DNA from: Janibacter alkaliphilus
Lineage (GTDB): Bacteria; Actinomycetota; Actinomycetes; Actinomycetales; Dermatophilaceae
Length of the DNA stretch: 64,000 bases
Direction: 5' to 3'
NCBI RefSeq assembly: GCF_013408565.1
Contig: NZ_JACBZX010000001.1
Location: 2,356,001-2,420,000 of the forward strand
The position numbers and the translations under genes were made by a program. The notes under the pieces are model-generated. The model worked only from the letters and a program-made list of their open reading frames with translations. It ran no database searches and was not told where the DNA came from. Shown piece after piece: positions 25,908-34,829 of this stretch (position 1 is its first letter; each line of letters starts with the position of its first letter).

Positions 25908-27619
25908 GTGACGAACGCCAACGACGCCCTTCGTGCCGCCCGTGACCAGCTGCGCGAGCTGCGCACCGACCTCGACCAGGCCCGGTCCGCCTTCGCCTGG
26001 CCCGACGTCGGTCCCACCTTCAACTTCGCCCACGACTGGTTCGACCCGGTCGCCCGCGGCAACGAGGCGCTGGCGCTGGTCATCGTCGAGGAGGACGGGA
26101 CGCGGGCCGAGCACTCCTTCGACACGATGGCGCGGCGCTCCGACGAGGTGGCCGGGATGCTCGCCGACCACGGGGTCGGTCGCGGCGACAGCGTCGTGGT
26201 CATGCTCGGCAACCAGGTCGAGCTGTGGGAGACGATGCTCGCGGTGGTCCGGCTGGGCGCGGTGCTCATGCCGACGACCACCGCCGTGGGGACGAGCGAC
26301 CTGCTGGACCGGATGGAGCGGGCGCGGCCCGGGCGGTGGTGTGCAACGCGGCGAGCGCGGCGAAGTTCGACGAGGTGCCCGGCGACTACGCCCGGATCGT
26401 CGTCGCCAGCGACGGCGAGGTGCCGCCCGGCTGGACCGGCTACGCGGAGGCGAGCGCGGCCGTCCGAGAGCCGCTGCCGCACCCGGGCAACGCCAGCGAC
26501 GACCGGCTGCTGCTCTACTTCACCAGCGGCACGACGAGCCGACCGAAGCTCGTCGAGCACACCCACACCACCCATCCGGTGGGGCACCTGAGCACGATGT
26601 ACTGGCTGGGGCTGCAGCCCGGGGACGTGCACCTGAACATCTCCAGCCCGGGCTGGGCCAAGCACGCCTGGTCGAACTTCTTCGCGCCGTGGCTGGCCGA
26701 GGCGACCGTGCTCGTCTACAACTACGCGCGCTTCGACGCGGCGGCGCTGCTGGGTCAGCTGCGCGCCGAGCGGGTGAGCACCTTCTGCGCGCCGCCGACG
26801 GTGTGGCGGATGCTCATCAACGCCGACCTCGCCGAGGTGCCCGGCGACCTGCGCGAGGCGATCGGCGCCGGAGAGCCGCTCAACCCCGAGGTCATCAGCC
26901 AGGTGGAGCGGCGCTGGGGGCTGACCATCCGCGACGGGTTCGGTCAGACCGAGACGACCGCGAGCATCGCCAACACCCCGGGTCAGCCGGTGCGGGCCGG
27001 GTCGATGGGTCGTCCGCTGCCGGGTGTGCCGGCGGTGCTCGTCGACCCGGCGACGGGGGAGCGGGTCGAGGGTTCCGGCGAAGGGGAGATCTGCCTCGAC
27101 CTGTCCGCGGAGCCGTACACCCTGATGACCGGCTACCAGGGCGACCCGGAGCGCAACGCGCAGGCGATGGAGGGCGGCTACTACCACACCGGCGACGTCG
27201 CGGCCCGGGACGAGGACGGCTACATCACCTACGTCGGCCGCACCGACGACGTCTTCAAGGCCAGCGACTACAAGGTCAGCCCCTTCGAGCTGGAGTCGGT
27301 GCTCATCGAGCACCCGGCGGTCGCCGAGGCCGCGGTCGTGCCGGCGCCGGACGCGGTGCGGCTGGCCGTGCCGAAGGCCTACGTCGCGCTCGTCGAGGGC
27401 CACGAGCCGACCGCGGATACGGCGCGGTCGATCCTCGCTCACGCCCGCGAGCACCTGGCGCCCTACCTGCGGGTGCGGCGGCTGGAGTTCTATGAGCTGC
27501 CCAAGACGATCTCCGGCAAGATCCGGCGGGTCGAGCTGCGCCAGCGTGAGGAAGGGGTCGTCGACGACCGGCCGGCGGGGGAGTTCCGGGACAGCGACTT
27601 TCCCGACCTGCGCGGGTGA
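25908..27619 (+). pseudogene. AMP-dependent acyl-CoA synthetase/ligase, frameshifted
   Basis: About 570 aa after frame repair. The front part (FNFAHDWFDPVARGNEALAL, VVVMLGNQVELWETMLAVV) and the rest (YFTSGTTSRPKLVEHTH, FGQTETTASIANT, YYHTGDVAARDEDGYITYVG, catalytic Lys in ELPKTISGKIRRVELR) are in different frames. The break is in GCGCGGCCCGGGCGGTGG at 26322-26339; adding one G to the GGG run restores ARPGAVVCNAASAAKFDEV. The HDWFDPVA opening resembles acetyl-/medium-chain acyl-CoA synthetase relatives. The start is uncertain: GTG at 25908 or ATG at 25896/25899. Opposite sign of shift to the GH3 gene 3.8 kb away. Sequencing error or decayed paralog of the preceding gene. Confidence 0.82.
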
Positions 27620-27724
27620 ACGGCTCGTCGACCAGCACGTCTGATGGGGCGACCGGCACGGCTGATGAAGCCCTCGACCTGAGCGGTGGAGATGGGTGTC
27701 GCCCGGCGTGAGAGGGTGCGAGAC

Positions 27725-28510
27725 ATGAGCCCCGAGGCCTTCTACCTCCCTGTCGGCGACGGCACCTTCGAGTCGACCCCCGCGACGTCGAGCCCGTGGG
27801 ACACCTCGCTGCAGCACGGTGGCCCGCCGGCGGCGCTGCTGGCCCGCAGCATCGCCCAGGTGCGCTCGGACGCGTCGCTGGCGATCGCCCGCTTCACCGC
27901 GAACATGCTCGGCGGCATCCCGCAGGGGCGGATGCGGGTGGAGGCGAACGTGGTGCGACCCGGACGGCGGGTGGAGATGATCGAGGCCTCGCTGTGGGCC
28001 GGGGATCAGCTGGCGGTCACCGCCAGCGCCTGGCTCATCCGGGCAACCCCGGATGCCACCCGCGAGCACTGGCAGCCGACCGAGGACGTGCCGCCGGTGC
28101 CGGCGGAGGGTGAGGAAGGCGCTCCCGACGGGGCCGGTCCCGACTTCGGCTACGGCCGGGCGATCGACTGGCGGTTCGTCGCCGGTGGGCACCACCCCGG
28201 GCCGGCGACCGTGTGGACCCGGCTGCGGATCCCGCTCGTCGCGGGGGAGGAGACCGCGCCGGTCGAGCGGCTGCTGCTCGTCGCCGACTCGACCAACGGG
28301 CTGTCCGGGACGCTGCCGATGGACGAGTGGTTCCTCATCCCGCCGACGATGACCGCGACGATCGAGCGGGAGCCGGCGGACGAGTGGATGCTGCTGGATG
28401 CGCGCTCCACCATCGGCCCGAACGGCATCGGCACCGCGCACGGCGTGATGTCCGACGCGCAGGGGCCGGTCGCGACGATCACCCAGCCCCTGATGGTGGC
28501 GCCGCGCTGA
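27725..28510 (+). CDS. Thioesterase family protein (acyl-CoA thioesterase, double hot-dog)
   Basis: 261 aa. TesB-like double hot-dog proportions: WDTSLQHGGPPAALLARSI with the GGPPAALLAR helix, RFTANMLGGIPQGRMRVEANVVRPGRR as the first sheet, and a second half with FVAGGHHPGPATVWTRLRIP and LPMDEWFLIPPTMT. WMLLDARSTIGPNGIGTA and the closing MSDAQGPVATITQPLMV are typical of actinobacterial acyl-CoA thioesterase-like proteins. The ATG at 27725 has GAGAGG upstream. Follows two acyl-CoA synthetases, so hydrolysis of acyl-CoA fits the context. Confidence 0.85.
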   Translation: MSPEAFYLPVGDGTFESTPATSSPWDTSLQHGGPPAALLARSIAQVRSDASLAIARFTANMLGGIPQGRMRVEANVVRPGRRVEMIEASLWAGDQLAVTASAWLIRATPDATREHWQPTEDVPPVPAEGEEGAPDGAGPDFGYGRAIDWRFVAGGHHPGPATVWTRLRIPLVAGEETAPVERLLLVADSTNGLSGTLPMDEWFLIPPTMTATIEREPADEWMLLDARSTIGPNGIGTAHGVMSDAQGPVATITQPLMVAPR

Positions 28511-28543
28511 GTCAGCGGCGCGAGCCCTTCGGGCACGGTGAGG

Positions 28544-29005
28544 TCAGCGGCGACGAGGACCGATCCATCGAGGGACGCGGCTGCGGTAGCGCTCGTACTC
28601 GGCGCCGAAGGCATGCAGCAGCGCACGCTCCTCGGCCGGGATCTGCCGCCGGTCGATCCAGGTGACGAACGCCATCGTCGGCAGCACCGCGAGGGGAGAG
28701 CGGTGGTGCAGGGGGTGGACGCTGAGCAGCCCGACCATCGCCACATACATCGGGTTGCGGCTCCAGGCGTTGAGGCCGGTGGTGACCAGGCGCGCGGGCT
28801 CGGCCCCATCACGGGGGTCCACGGTCGTGCCTCGTCGCGCGAACTGGGCGACAGGGGCGAGAAGGGTCGCGGCGCTGAGCGCCGCCAGCCCAGCGGCGGC
28901 GACCCGGCTCACGGGGGTGGCGCGGCGCCCGGGCAGGGCACGTTGGGCGACGGCCCCGGCGACGACGAGGGCCAGAGGCGGGGGAGGCTGGCGGTGCCTG
29001 CTCAC
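28544..29005 (-). CDS. Isoprenylcysteine/phospholipid methyltransferase-like membrane protein
   Basis: 153 aa, several short hydrophobic segments. The C-terminal half has TTGLNAWSRNPMYVAMVGLL and ERALLHAFGAEYERYRSRVPRW, the RNPxY and EYxxYxxxVPRW motifs of the ICMT/PEMT family, which bind SAM at the membrane. The substrate is not evident. GTG start at 29005; TAGGCT 6 nt upstream suggests leaderless expression. It converges with the thioesterase gene 33 nt away. Confidence 0.82.
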   Translation of the reverse strand: MSRHRQPPPPLALVVAGAVAQRALPGRRATPVSRVAAAGLAALSAATLLAPVAQFARRGTTVDPRDGAEPARLVTTGLNAWSRNPMYVAMVGLLSVHPLHHRSPLAVLPTMAFVTWIDRRQIPAEERALLHAFGAEYERYRSRVPRWIGPRRR

Positions 29006-29054
29006 GGCATGAGCCTAGCCCGGGCGGGGTAGGGCTGACGGGTGCCGCGCTCAG

Positions 29055-29594
29055 CTAGCCGGTGGTCACCATGTCGTGGATGTAGAAGGTCAGACCGACA
29101 CCGGCCACGGCCATGCCGGCCGTCAGCACCAGGCCGGCGAGCTGCAGATAGCGCACCCGCGAGGTGCTGCCCCAGCGCAGCGAGGCGTAGGCGAGCATGG
29201 TGACAACGCTGCTCATGAGCACGGCGGCGGACGCGGACATGATGGCGACGCTGGCGCCGGCGAAGGGTGCCCCGGCAACGGTGTCGGAGTCGCTGGCGTA
29301 GATCCGGAACGACCAGTAGAAGGCGAAGAGCGGGACGACGACGAAGCACACGATGCCGAGCAGCGCCGGGACGAGGTGCACCAACCCTCTGTCGCGGTAG
29401 ACCCGGCGCGGTGGGCGGGGCGGCTGCGGCTGGGGGTGCTGCGGCCACGGGTGGTGGGGCCACGGGTGCTGGGCGCCGGGCTGCGGCCAGGCGTGCGGCA
29501 CAGGGTGCTGCGGCGGAGCGTTCTGCGGGTGGGGCTGCGGATGCTGGGCCAGCAGCGACTGACCATGCTGCTGCAGGGCCTGCTGCGGATCCAT
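29055..29594 (-). CDS. Membrane protein with Pro/His/Gln-rich N-terminus
   Basis: 179 aa. The first ~65 residues are low complexity (PHAWPQPGAQHPWPHHPWPQ style), cytoplasmic by expectation. Then come three to four hydrophobic segments: LVPALLGIVCFVVVPLFAFY, ASVAIMSASAAVLMSSVVTM, LQLAGLVLTAGMAVAGVGL. No enzymatic motif. The start is ATG at 29594, with a second ATG at 29612 possible. Similar Pro-rich tails precede many actinobacterial DUF4190-like membrane proteins, but I cannot assign a family. It lies 108 nt downstream of glnA on the same strand, after a hairpin. Confidence 0.7.
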   Translation of the reverse strand: MDPQQALQQHGQSLLAQHPQPHPQNAPPQHPVPHAWPQPGAQHPWPHHPWPQHPQPQPPRPPRRVYRDRGLVHLVPALLGIVCFVVVPLFAFYWSFRIYASDSDTVAGAPFAGASVAIMSASAAVLMSSVVTMLAYASLRWGSTSRVRYLQLAGLVLTAGMAVAGVGLTFYIHDMVTTG

Positions 29595-29638
29595 GGGGGT
29601 ATGAGAGCACACGCGCCCTGAACCTCGTGCATCGCACG

Positions 29639-29680
29639 ACCGACGACCCGGCCCCGCAGGTGCAGGACCGGGCCGTCGGT
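29639..29680 (-). terminator. Hairpin terminator of glnA
   Basis: 13-bp stem with one mismatch, ACCGACGACCCGG (29639-29651) against CCGGGCCGTCGGT (29668-29680), loop 16 nt. It starts 23 nt past the glnA stop. No T-tract. Confidence 0.55.
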
Positions 29681-29702
29681 CATGCCAGGGCGGACCCTCG
29701 GC

Positions 29703-31127
29703 TCAGATGTCGTAGTACATCTCGAACTCGTGCGGGTGCGGCCGCAGCTGCAGCGGGGCGACCTCGTTCTCGCGCTTCCAGTCGATCCAGGTCTCGATGA
29801 GGTCGGCGGTGAAGACGTCACCCTCGAGCAGGAACTCGTGGTCCGCCTCGAGCGCGGCGAGCACGCCCGGCAGGGTCGTCGGGACCTGCTCGATGGCCTC
29901 GTGCTCCTCCGGGGGCAGCTCGTAGAGGTCCTTGTCGATCGGCTCCGGCGGCTCGATGCGGTTGCGGATGCCGTCCAGGCCGGCCATCAGCTGCGCGGCG
30001 AAGCACAGGTAGGGGTTGCTCGACGGGTCCGGCACGCGGAACTCGACGCGCTTCGCCTTCGGGTTGTTGCCGGTGATCGGGATGCGGATGCAGGCCGAGC
30101 GGTTCCGGGCCGAGTAGACCAGGTTGACCGGGGCCTCGAAGCCGGGCACCAGGCGGTGGTAGCTGTTCGCCGTCGGGTTGGTGAAGGCGAGCAGCGCCGG
30201 GGCGTGCTTGAGCAGGCCGCCGATGTACCAGCGAGCGGTGTCGGACAGGCCGCCGTAGCCCTGCTCGTCGTAGAAGAGCGGCTCGCCGTCCTTCCACAGG
30301 CTCTGGTGGGTGTGCATGCCCGAGCCGTTGTCGCCGAAGATCGGCTTCGGCATGAAGGTGACGCTCTTGCCGAGCTCCCAGGCGGTGTTCTTGATGACGT
30401 ACTTGAACTTCATGACGTCATCGCCCGCGCGGAGCATGGTGTTGAACTTGTAGTTGATCTCCTGCTGGCCCGCGGTGCCGACCTCGTGGTGGGCGCGCTC
30501 GACCTCGATGTCCACCTTCGCCAGGTTGACGCACATCTTGTCGCGGATGTCGGCGAAGTGGTCGACCGGCGGGACGGGGAAGTAGCCACCCTTGAAGCGG
30601 GTCTTGTACCCCTTGTTGCCGCCCTCCTCCTCCTTGCCGGAGTTCCAGGCGGCCTCGATGGAGTCGATGTGGTAGTACGCGCCCTGGGCGTCGGTCTTGA
30701 ACCGGACGTCGTCGAAGGCGTAGAACTCGGCCTCGGCGCCGAAGAAGGCGGTGTCGGCGATGCCGGTGCTCTTGAGGTAGGCCTCGGCCTTCGCCGCGAT
30801 GTTGCGCGGGTCGCGGCTGTAGGGCTCACCGGTGAAGGGGTCGACGATGGAGAAGTTCATGACCAGCGTCGACTCCTCCCGGAACGGGTCCAGGTAGGCG
30901 GTCTTGACGTCCGGGATGAGCTTCATGTCGGACTCGTGGATGGCCTGGAAGCCGCGGATGGACGAGCCGTCGAACATCTGGCCGTTGACGAAGAAGTCCT
31001 CGTCGACGGTGTCGGCCGGCACGTTGAAGTGCTGCATGATGCCGGGCAGGTCGCAGAACCTGATGTCGACGAACTTCACGTCGTTGTCCTTGATGTAGCC
31101 AAGGACCTCGTCGGCGGAGCTGAACAA
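29703..31127 (-). CDS. glnA: Glutamine synthetase, type I
   Basis: 474 aa, the normal GSI length, from a TTG start at 31127. AGGAGG lies 5 nt before this TTG, and homologs begin at the same FxxADEVLxYIKD segment. It forms glutamine from glutamate, ammonia and ATP. Motifs: DGSSIRGF, metal residues in [21 protein letters not shown], the ATP site region [17 protein letters not shown], and NRSACIRIP. The adenylylation Tyr is present (DLYELPPEE, near residue 397), so GlnE-type covalent control is expected (GSI-beta). A tandem GlnR operator upstream predicts nitrogen-responsive transcription. Monocistronic, bounded by a hairpin. Confidence 0.97.
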   Translation of the reverse strand: MFSSADEVLGYIKDNDVKFVDIRFCDLPGIMQHFNVPADTVDEDFFVNGQMFDGSSIRGFQAIHESDMKLIPDVKTAYLDPFREESTLVMNFSIVDPFTGEPYSRDPRNIAAKAEAYLKSTGIADTAFFGAEAEFYAFDDVRFKTDAQGAYYHIDSIEAAWNSGKEEEGGNKGYKTRFKGGYFPVPPVDHFADIRDKMCVNLAKVDIEVERAHHEVGTAGQQEINYKFNTMLRAGDDVMKFKYVIKNTAWELGKSVTFMPKPIFGDNGSGMHTHQSLWKDGEPLFYDEQGYGGLSDTARWYIGGLLKHAPALLAFTNPTANSYHRLVPGFEAPVNLVYSARNRSACIRIPITGNNPKAKRVEFRVPDPSSNPYLCFAAQLMAGLDGIRNRIEPPEPIDKDLYELPPEEHEAIEQVPTTLPGVLAALEADHEFLLEGDVFTADLIETWIDWKRENEVAPLQLRPHPHEFEMYYDI

Positions 31128-31187
31128 ACCATCCTCCTGGGGTGGTGGGCGGTGAGCTCGGGCAGTGCTCACCCTGGGTATGCGACG

Positions 31188-31241
31188 AACCTAGGACGCG
31201 GCCGTTTCTCGACCATGACCCGTATGTTTCGCCGGTGTTAC
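31188..31241 (-). promoter_or_regulatory. glnA promoter with tandem GlnR operator
   Basis: Read on the minus strand from 31241: GTAAC-N6-GAAAC-N6-GTCAT-N6-GAAAC, ending at 31204. This is the actinobacterial GlnR consensus gTnAC-n6-GaAAC twice, with correct 6-nt spacing throughout. Eleven bases further is a -10 TAGGTT (31193-31188) with no good -35 at 17 bp, fitting activator-dependent transcription by GlnR under nitrogen limitation. The leader to the TTG would be about 55 nt. Confidence 0.85.
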
Positions 31242-31260
31242 GTGAGACCGCCGTCTCACG
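31241..31260. repeat. Palindrome CGTGAGAC-N4-GTCTCACG
   Basis: Perfect 8+4+8 inverted repeat abutting the outer edge of the GlnR operator upstream of glnA. Possible second regulator site. GTCTCACGAGGTG occurs again near 34265. Confidence 0.4.
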
Positions 31261-31517
31261 AGGTGGGCTACACCCTAGCGATGACGGGTCTGGTGGCGGG
31301 CAGGCGCTCGGGTGGTGGGCTGTGCGGGTGGGGTCGTCTCAGGGTTCGGGCAGGGGCGTTCGAGTCGTGGCGCGCTCGCGTGGCGAGGTGTCGGGTCCGG
31401 CTCTACTGTCGACGGTGATCGGTCCATCGGGTCGAGAAGCGCTCACTCGGTTGGCGGTGCAGACCACCGGGTCACCGTGCGCTCGGCGATCCGGCAGCGA
31501 CAGCAGGGGGTAGAAGC

Positions 31518-32222
31518 GTGACTGAGGGCAGTACGGCCAGGCGGGTGGCGGCGATCGGTGCGGTGACGGTCGTCGTGCTGGTGCTCGCCTGCGGCCTGGG
31601 ATGGTTCCTCGGCCGAGGCAGCGACGATCAGGCTCCGACGCAGACGGCTGCGTCGGAGGACCCAGCGCAGACGGCGTCGTCGGAGGCCTCGGCGAGCACC
31701 ACCTCCGATGTGGAGGACGAAGAGACTGACGGCCAGTGCGGTCTGCCTGTCGGCAGCCAGGCGATCCCGGCCGAGGGGCCCGACGCAACCTGGGAGATCC
31801 ACCGGTCGCTCACGGTTCCGTCCTCGGAGGAGTTCGGACCGGCCGAGGTCACCGACGAGGGGGACCGGCGGTGCTTCGCGCATAACCCGACCGGCGCGCT
31901 CTTCTTCTTCATCAACGTGCAGGCGCTGGAGCCCGAGCTGCAGGCGCGGCACGTCCTTGAGGGCGGCGACGATCTCGCGGGCCAGTCGAGCACGTCTACG
32001 CCGTCAACGATGCTCTTCCGGGTGCAGGGCTATCAGTTGCAGTCTCAAGGACCCGACGAGGTGCAGGTCACCGTGGTGTACCGGGTGAACCAGGACGAGT
32101 TCGCGTTGCGTACCACCGTCGTGTGGCGCGAGGGTGACTGGATGGTCGAGCGAAGGGATGACGGCTCTGGTCGCCTTGAAGTCAGTGAGATCGGGGACTA
32201 CGTCGCCTGGGGCCAGTCGTAA
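31518..32222 (+). CDS. Membrane-anchored exported protein of unknown function
   Basis: 234 aa from GTG at 31518 (GGGGG upstream). One N-terminal membrane anchor (VAAIGAVTVVVLVLACGLGW), an Ala/Ser/Thr/Asp/Glu-rich linker (residues ~35-70), then an extracellular beta-type domain: CGLPVGSQAIP, WEIHRSLTVPSSEEFGPAEV, RRCFAHNPTGALFFFINV, VTVVYRVNQDEFALRTTVVW. Two Cys could form a disulfide. Layout recalls the periplasmic-type conjugation or secretion accessory proteins of actinobacteria, but I do not recognise a family. It converges with a two-gene exported pair. GC content here is lower by eye than in neighbouring core genes. Confidence 0.7.
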   Translation: MTEGSTARRVAAIGAVTVVVLVLACGLGWFLGRGSDDQAPTQTAASEDPAQTASSEASASTTSDVEDEETDGQCGLPVGSQAIPAEGPDATWEIHRSLTVPSSEEFGPAEVTDEGDRRCFAHNPTGALFFFINVQALEPELQARHVLEGGDDLAGQSSTSTPSTMLFRVQGYQLQSQGPDEVQVTVVYRVNQDEFALRTTVVWREGDWMVERRDDGSGRLEVSEIGDYVAWGQS

Positions 32223-32278
32223 CCTCGGCGCGCTCGGCATCTCACCGACTGACCGATGCGGAACACACAGATCCCTAA

Positions 32279-33211
32279 CTACTTCGTGAGGCGGTTCTTG
32301 GCCTGGACGACGGTGAGCGGGATGGCTGGTTCGTCCTGGAGGTCGGCGGTGGCGGCGAGGTCTTGCCAGGCGCCTCCGTTGACGCGGTAGTCGCCGGTGA
32401 GTCGGGCGTCGATGCGCACGTCGACCGTGCCGGTGTCGCTGTACTGGTGGGTGACGTCGCCGGTGGGGTAGGGCCCGCCGGTGCTGGTGGTGGCTCCGGA
32501 GGTCTGGCCGTCGCCGTAGTCGTAGGTGTAGTCCTGAGCGGCGATCCGGTACTCGATGTCCCAGGAGAGCAGGGTCACGGTGTCGCTGACCTCGCCGGGG
32601 ACGAGGCAGGAGCCGTCGGGCCAGCTGGCGGTGTAGTAGGTGTCGAAGTTGATGAGTGTCTTGCCGCCCGGTGGGCTGATCGTCGGCTCGGGCATGCAGA
32701 AGGGGAGCTCACGGAAGGCCTCCTGGATCTGACCCAGGCTCGGTGTGGGTGGCGCCTCGACCACCTCCGCGTCCTCGGGAAGGTCAGGTGGCGCTCCGGC
32801 CTCACCGCTGCAGTTGGGTATGGCTGGCCCCCACTCGTCGGTCCCCTCAGCCCGCCAGTAGGTCGCGGTGGGGGTCTGACCGGGCTCGATGCACTCAGAC
32901 CGGACCGCCCCACAAGCTTCGTCGGCGTTCGAGGCCGCGCACGGCACTGTCCTGGACTCCCACACCGTTACCTCGCTGGGTGCACCTGCGTCTTGGACGC
33001 TCGTGATATCCCGGCCTGAGGAGACAGAAGCAGCGGCATCGACCACGGTTCGTGTCTCGACGTGGGCATCAACCTGACTGTCTCCGAGGGTGATCTCAGG
33101 CTCGTCTCGTGCTCCCGCTGCCGCGAACTCGAGCGGCGCCACCATCACCAGAGCAGCGGTTAGTAGCAGGACCGACGATCGAGATGGGATCGGCTCGCTG
33201 TGTGAGGTCAT
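32279..33211 (-). CDS. Secreted protein, PKD-like C-terminal region, unknown function
   Basis: 310 aa. The signal peptide is RSSVLLLTAALVMVAPLEFA-like with a likely cut after AAAGA. Six or more Cys residues in the mature part (VPCAAS, EACGAV, SECIEPG, IPNCSG, FCMPE, SCLVPG) suggest disulfides. The C-terminal part has YTYDYGDGQTS...GDVTHQYSDTGTVDVRI, which resembles a PKD/Ig-like repeat (YxFGDG...THxYxxxG). The ATG at 33211 overlaps the stop of the DUF6318 lipoprotein gene (ATGA), so the two are co-expressed. Exact role unknown. Confidence 0.75.
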   Translation of the reverse strand: MTSHSEPIPSRSSVLLLTAALVMVAPLEFAAAGARDEPEITLGDSQVDAHVETRTVVDAAASVSSGRDITSVQDAGAPSEVTVWESRTVPCAASNADEACGAVRSECIEPGQTPTATYWRAEGTDEWGPAIPNCSGEAGAPPDLPEDAEVVEAPPTPSLGQIQEAFRELPFCMPEPTISPPGGKTLINFDTYYTASWPDGSCLVPGEVSDTVTLLSWDIEYRIAAQDYTYDYGDGQTSGATTSTGGPYPTGDVTHQYSDTGTVDVRIDARLTGDYRVNGGAWQDLAATADLQDEPAIPLTVVQAKNRLTK

Positions 33212-33819
33212 GTGACATCGCCCCGGACAAGTACTGATTCTTCGACCAGCCACCCGTCCGACACTTGGGGCGACAGGGTCAGCACATACCGCGCCTCGTC
33301 ACCATCAACTCTCCCCTGCGACTCACCGTCCTTGAGTCGACGGTAGGTCGTCCATGAGACCTCCAACGTCACATACTGCTTCCCCGCCTCCTCTCGGCTG
33401 GAGTCGACGGCGACGCTGTACGGATTGGTCGGCGCTACTCCGTATTGCTCAGCATCGCTCTCCATCTGGTCAGCGGTCTCTAGGCAGGCTTGACAACTCT
33501 GATCGGCGTACTCGCGGAGCACACTCCCTTCGCCGGTAGTCACTGCTTCACCTACCTGCTGCTCATACCACTCGGCGAAGGCCTCGGCGCCCGCCTGGGT
33601 GTTCTCCTGCGCCTCGGCCGGCGGCTCTGTCGACACGTCACCAGACGAGGTGGCCGAGCCCGACGAGCTGGACGAGGACGCCGCGCTCGACGAACCGTTC
33701 GAGCTGGGCACCCGCGGCGAGACCGTCGACGAGCTCGTCTCCTCGGGCTCGTCGACACCCCCGCAACCAGCCAAGGCCAGCGCGGACACACTCACCAGAG
33801 CCACCATGCGTGCGCGCAT
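33208..33819 (-). CDS. Lipoprotein, DUF6318 family
   Basis: 203 aa. Lipobox LALAGCGG places the lipid-carrying Cys at about residue 19. A Ser-rich linker follows (residues ~28-62), then a globular domain with AGAEAFAEWYEQQVGEAV, YADQSCQACLETADQME and WTTYRRLKDGESQGRVDG, which matches the DUF6318 pattern (AFxxWY...CxxC). GGGGAGG lies 7 nt upstream of the ATG. Paired with a secreted protein that overlaps its stop codon. Function unknown; exposed on the outer face of the membrane. Confidence 0.8.
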   Translation of the reverse strand: MRARMVALVSVSALALAGCGGVDEPEETSSSTVSPRVPSSNGSSSAASSSSSSGSATSSGDVSTEPPAEAQENTQAGAEAFAEWYEQQVGEAVTTGEGSVLREYADQSCQACLETADQMESDAEQYGVAPTNPYSVAVDSSREEAGKQYVTLEVSWTTYRRLKDGESQGRVDGDEARYVLTLSPQVSDGWLVEESVLVRGDVT

Positions 33820-34361
33820 CCGTGGACCTCCCCACCATCAGCGGTCGCCTCTCGGACGACCCGTACCGCGCACCCACGGTAGCCAGATCCCAGCAGACCG
33901 CATCTCGAACGATCCACAGGCACCGCCAGTCAACCGGCCAGGCCCGGCGCCCCGCGCACCCTCCAGATACCCCGGCTGGTGTGCTCGGCACGCGCAGCCT
34001 GGACCGGATCGGGGCGGTCTGACGCGTGCTGTCGCCTTGAGCCTGAGCTCCCATGCGTCCACTCACGCGGCAACTCACCCTCGGCAGGGTGCGCCTACCG
34101 CGGGATGTCGGGCACGTGTGGTTGCGGTGCCCCCGAGATGCAGCGCGGCGAGACGGTCGCTCCCGCCGCGGGCTGGTGCCACCCAGCGCAGGGGTGCCTG
34201 TGGGGGCGCCAGCAGCTTGGCCAGCCAGCCGGCGCCCACGAGCAGACACGCATGAGCGCGCGTTGTCTCACGAGGTGACGCAGCGACGTAGGGGCGAACC
34301 AGGGGACGGGTCGGAGATGGGGAGCGGTGCGGCACAACCGGCCGCCCAGCCACTCAGCCGC
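33820..34361. other. 542-bp stretch without a recognisable gene
   Basis: No open frame here has a convincing start and neighbour-like codon use. The base composition is less GC-rich around 33850-34080. I see no tRNA-like cloverleaf, strong hairpin or repeat, apart from GTCTCACGAGGTG near 34265, shared with the region upstream of glnA. Confidence 0.5.
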
Positions 34362-34772
34362 TCAGCCGCGGACGATCGTCGTCCCGGCCGCGCGGTCGTG
34401 CAGCCCGCGCCCGTCGCTGCCGACGACCACCGGGGGGATGAAGAGGCACAGCAGCCCGGCACGGACCACCGCCTGCAGCGGACTGATCCACGGGCGCGCC
34501 ACCGGCACCACCCGCAGGCCGAGCAGCCGGTGACCCAGCGTGAGGCCCGCGGTCCCGACCAGCACGAGGTGCTCGACGAAGAGCACGATCAGCGGCCCGA
34601 AGCTCTGCCAGAGCGGTGTCACGTCGATGAGCGGCGCGACGACGGCGTTGAAGATGAGCAGCGAGGCGATCCAGTCGATGGCCAGACCACCCAGCCGCCG
34701 ACCGAAGGGCGCCACCTCCGGCAGCTCACCGGCCTGCCTGCGGGCGTCAGGGCCCACGCCGCGCGAGGTCAC
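34362..34772 (-). CDS. RDD family membrane protein
   Basis: 136 aa from GTG at 34772. The RDD signature is FGRRLGGLAIDWIASLLI (R and DW in the first helix), then further helices (LIVLFVEHLVLVGTAGLTLG and AVVRAGLLCLFIPPVVV) and the closing GLHDRAAGTTIV. RDD proteins are small membrane proteins, some acting in ion or solute transport or as partners of secretion systems; no specific role here. It lies 57 nt downstream of DUF4191 on the same strand. Confidence 0.85.
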   Translation of the reverse strand: MTSRGVGPDARRQAGELPEVAPFGRRLGGLAIDWIASLLIFNAVVAPLIDVTPLWQSFGPLIVLFVEHLVLVGTAGLTLGHRLLGLRVVPVARPWISPLQAVVRAGLLCLFIPPVVVGSDGRGLHDRAAGTTIVRG

Positions 34773-34829
34773 GCGAGGCAGCGCGGCTCGACGCCCACGC
34801 AGCGCGGTTCGGCGCCCGCGCCCCGCGGC

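Noticed and set aside
24179..28441. A 1,420-codon minus-strand open frame
   Set aside because: Antisense shadow of the two acyl-CoA synthetase genes and the thioesterase, caused by high GC at third positions; the plus-strand proteins have full family motifs.
31128..31172. Upstream in-frame start for glnA
   Set aside because: It would add a 15-residue tail absent from family members and include the AGGAGG site itself; the TTG at 31127 fits the ribosome site and the usual 474-aa length.
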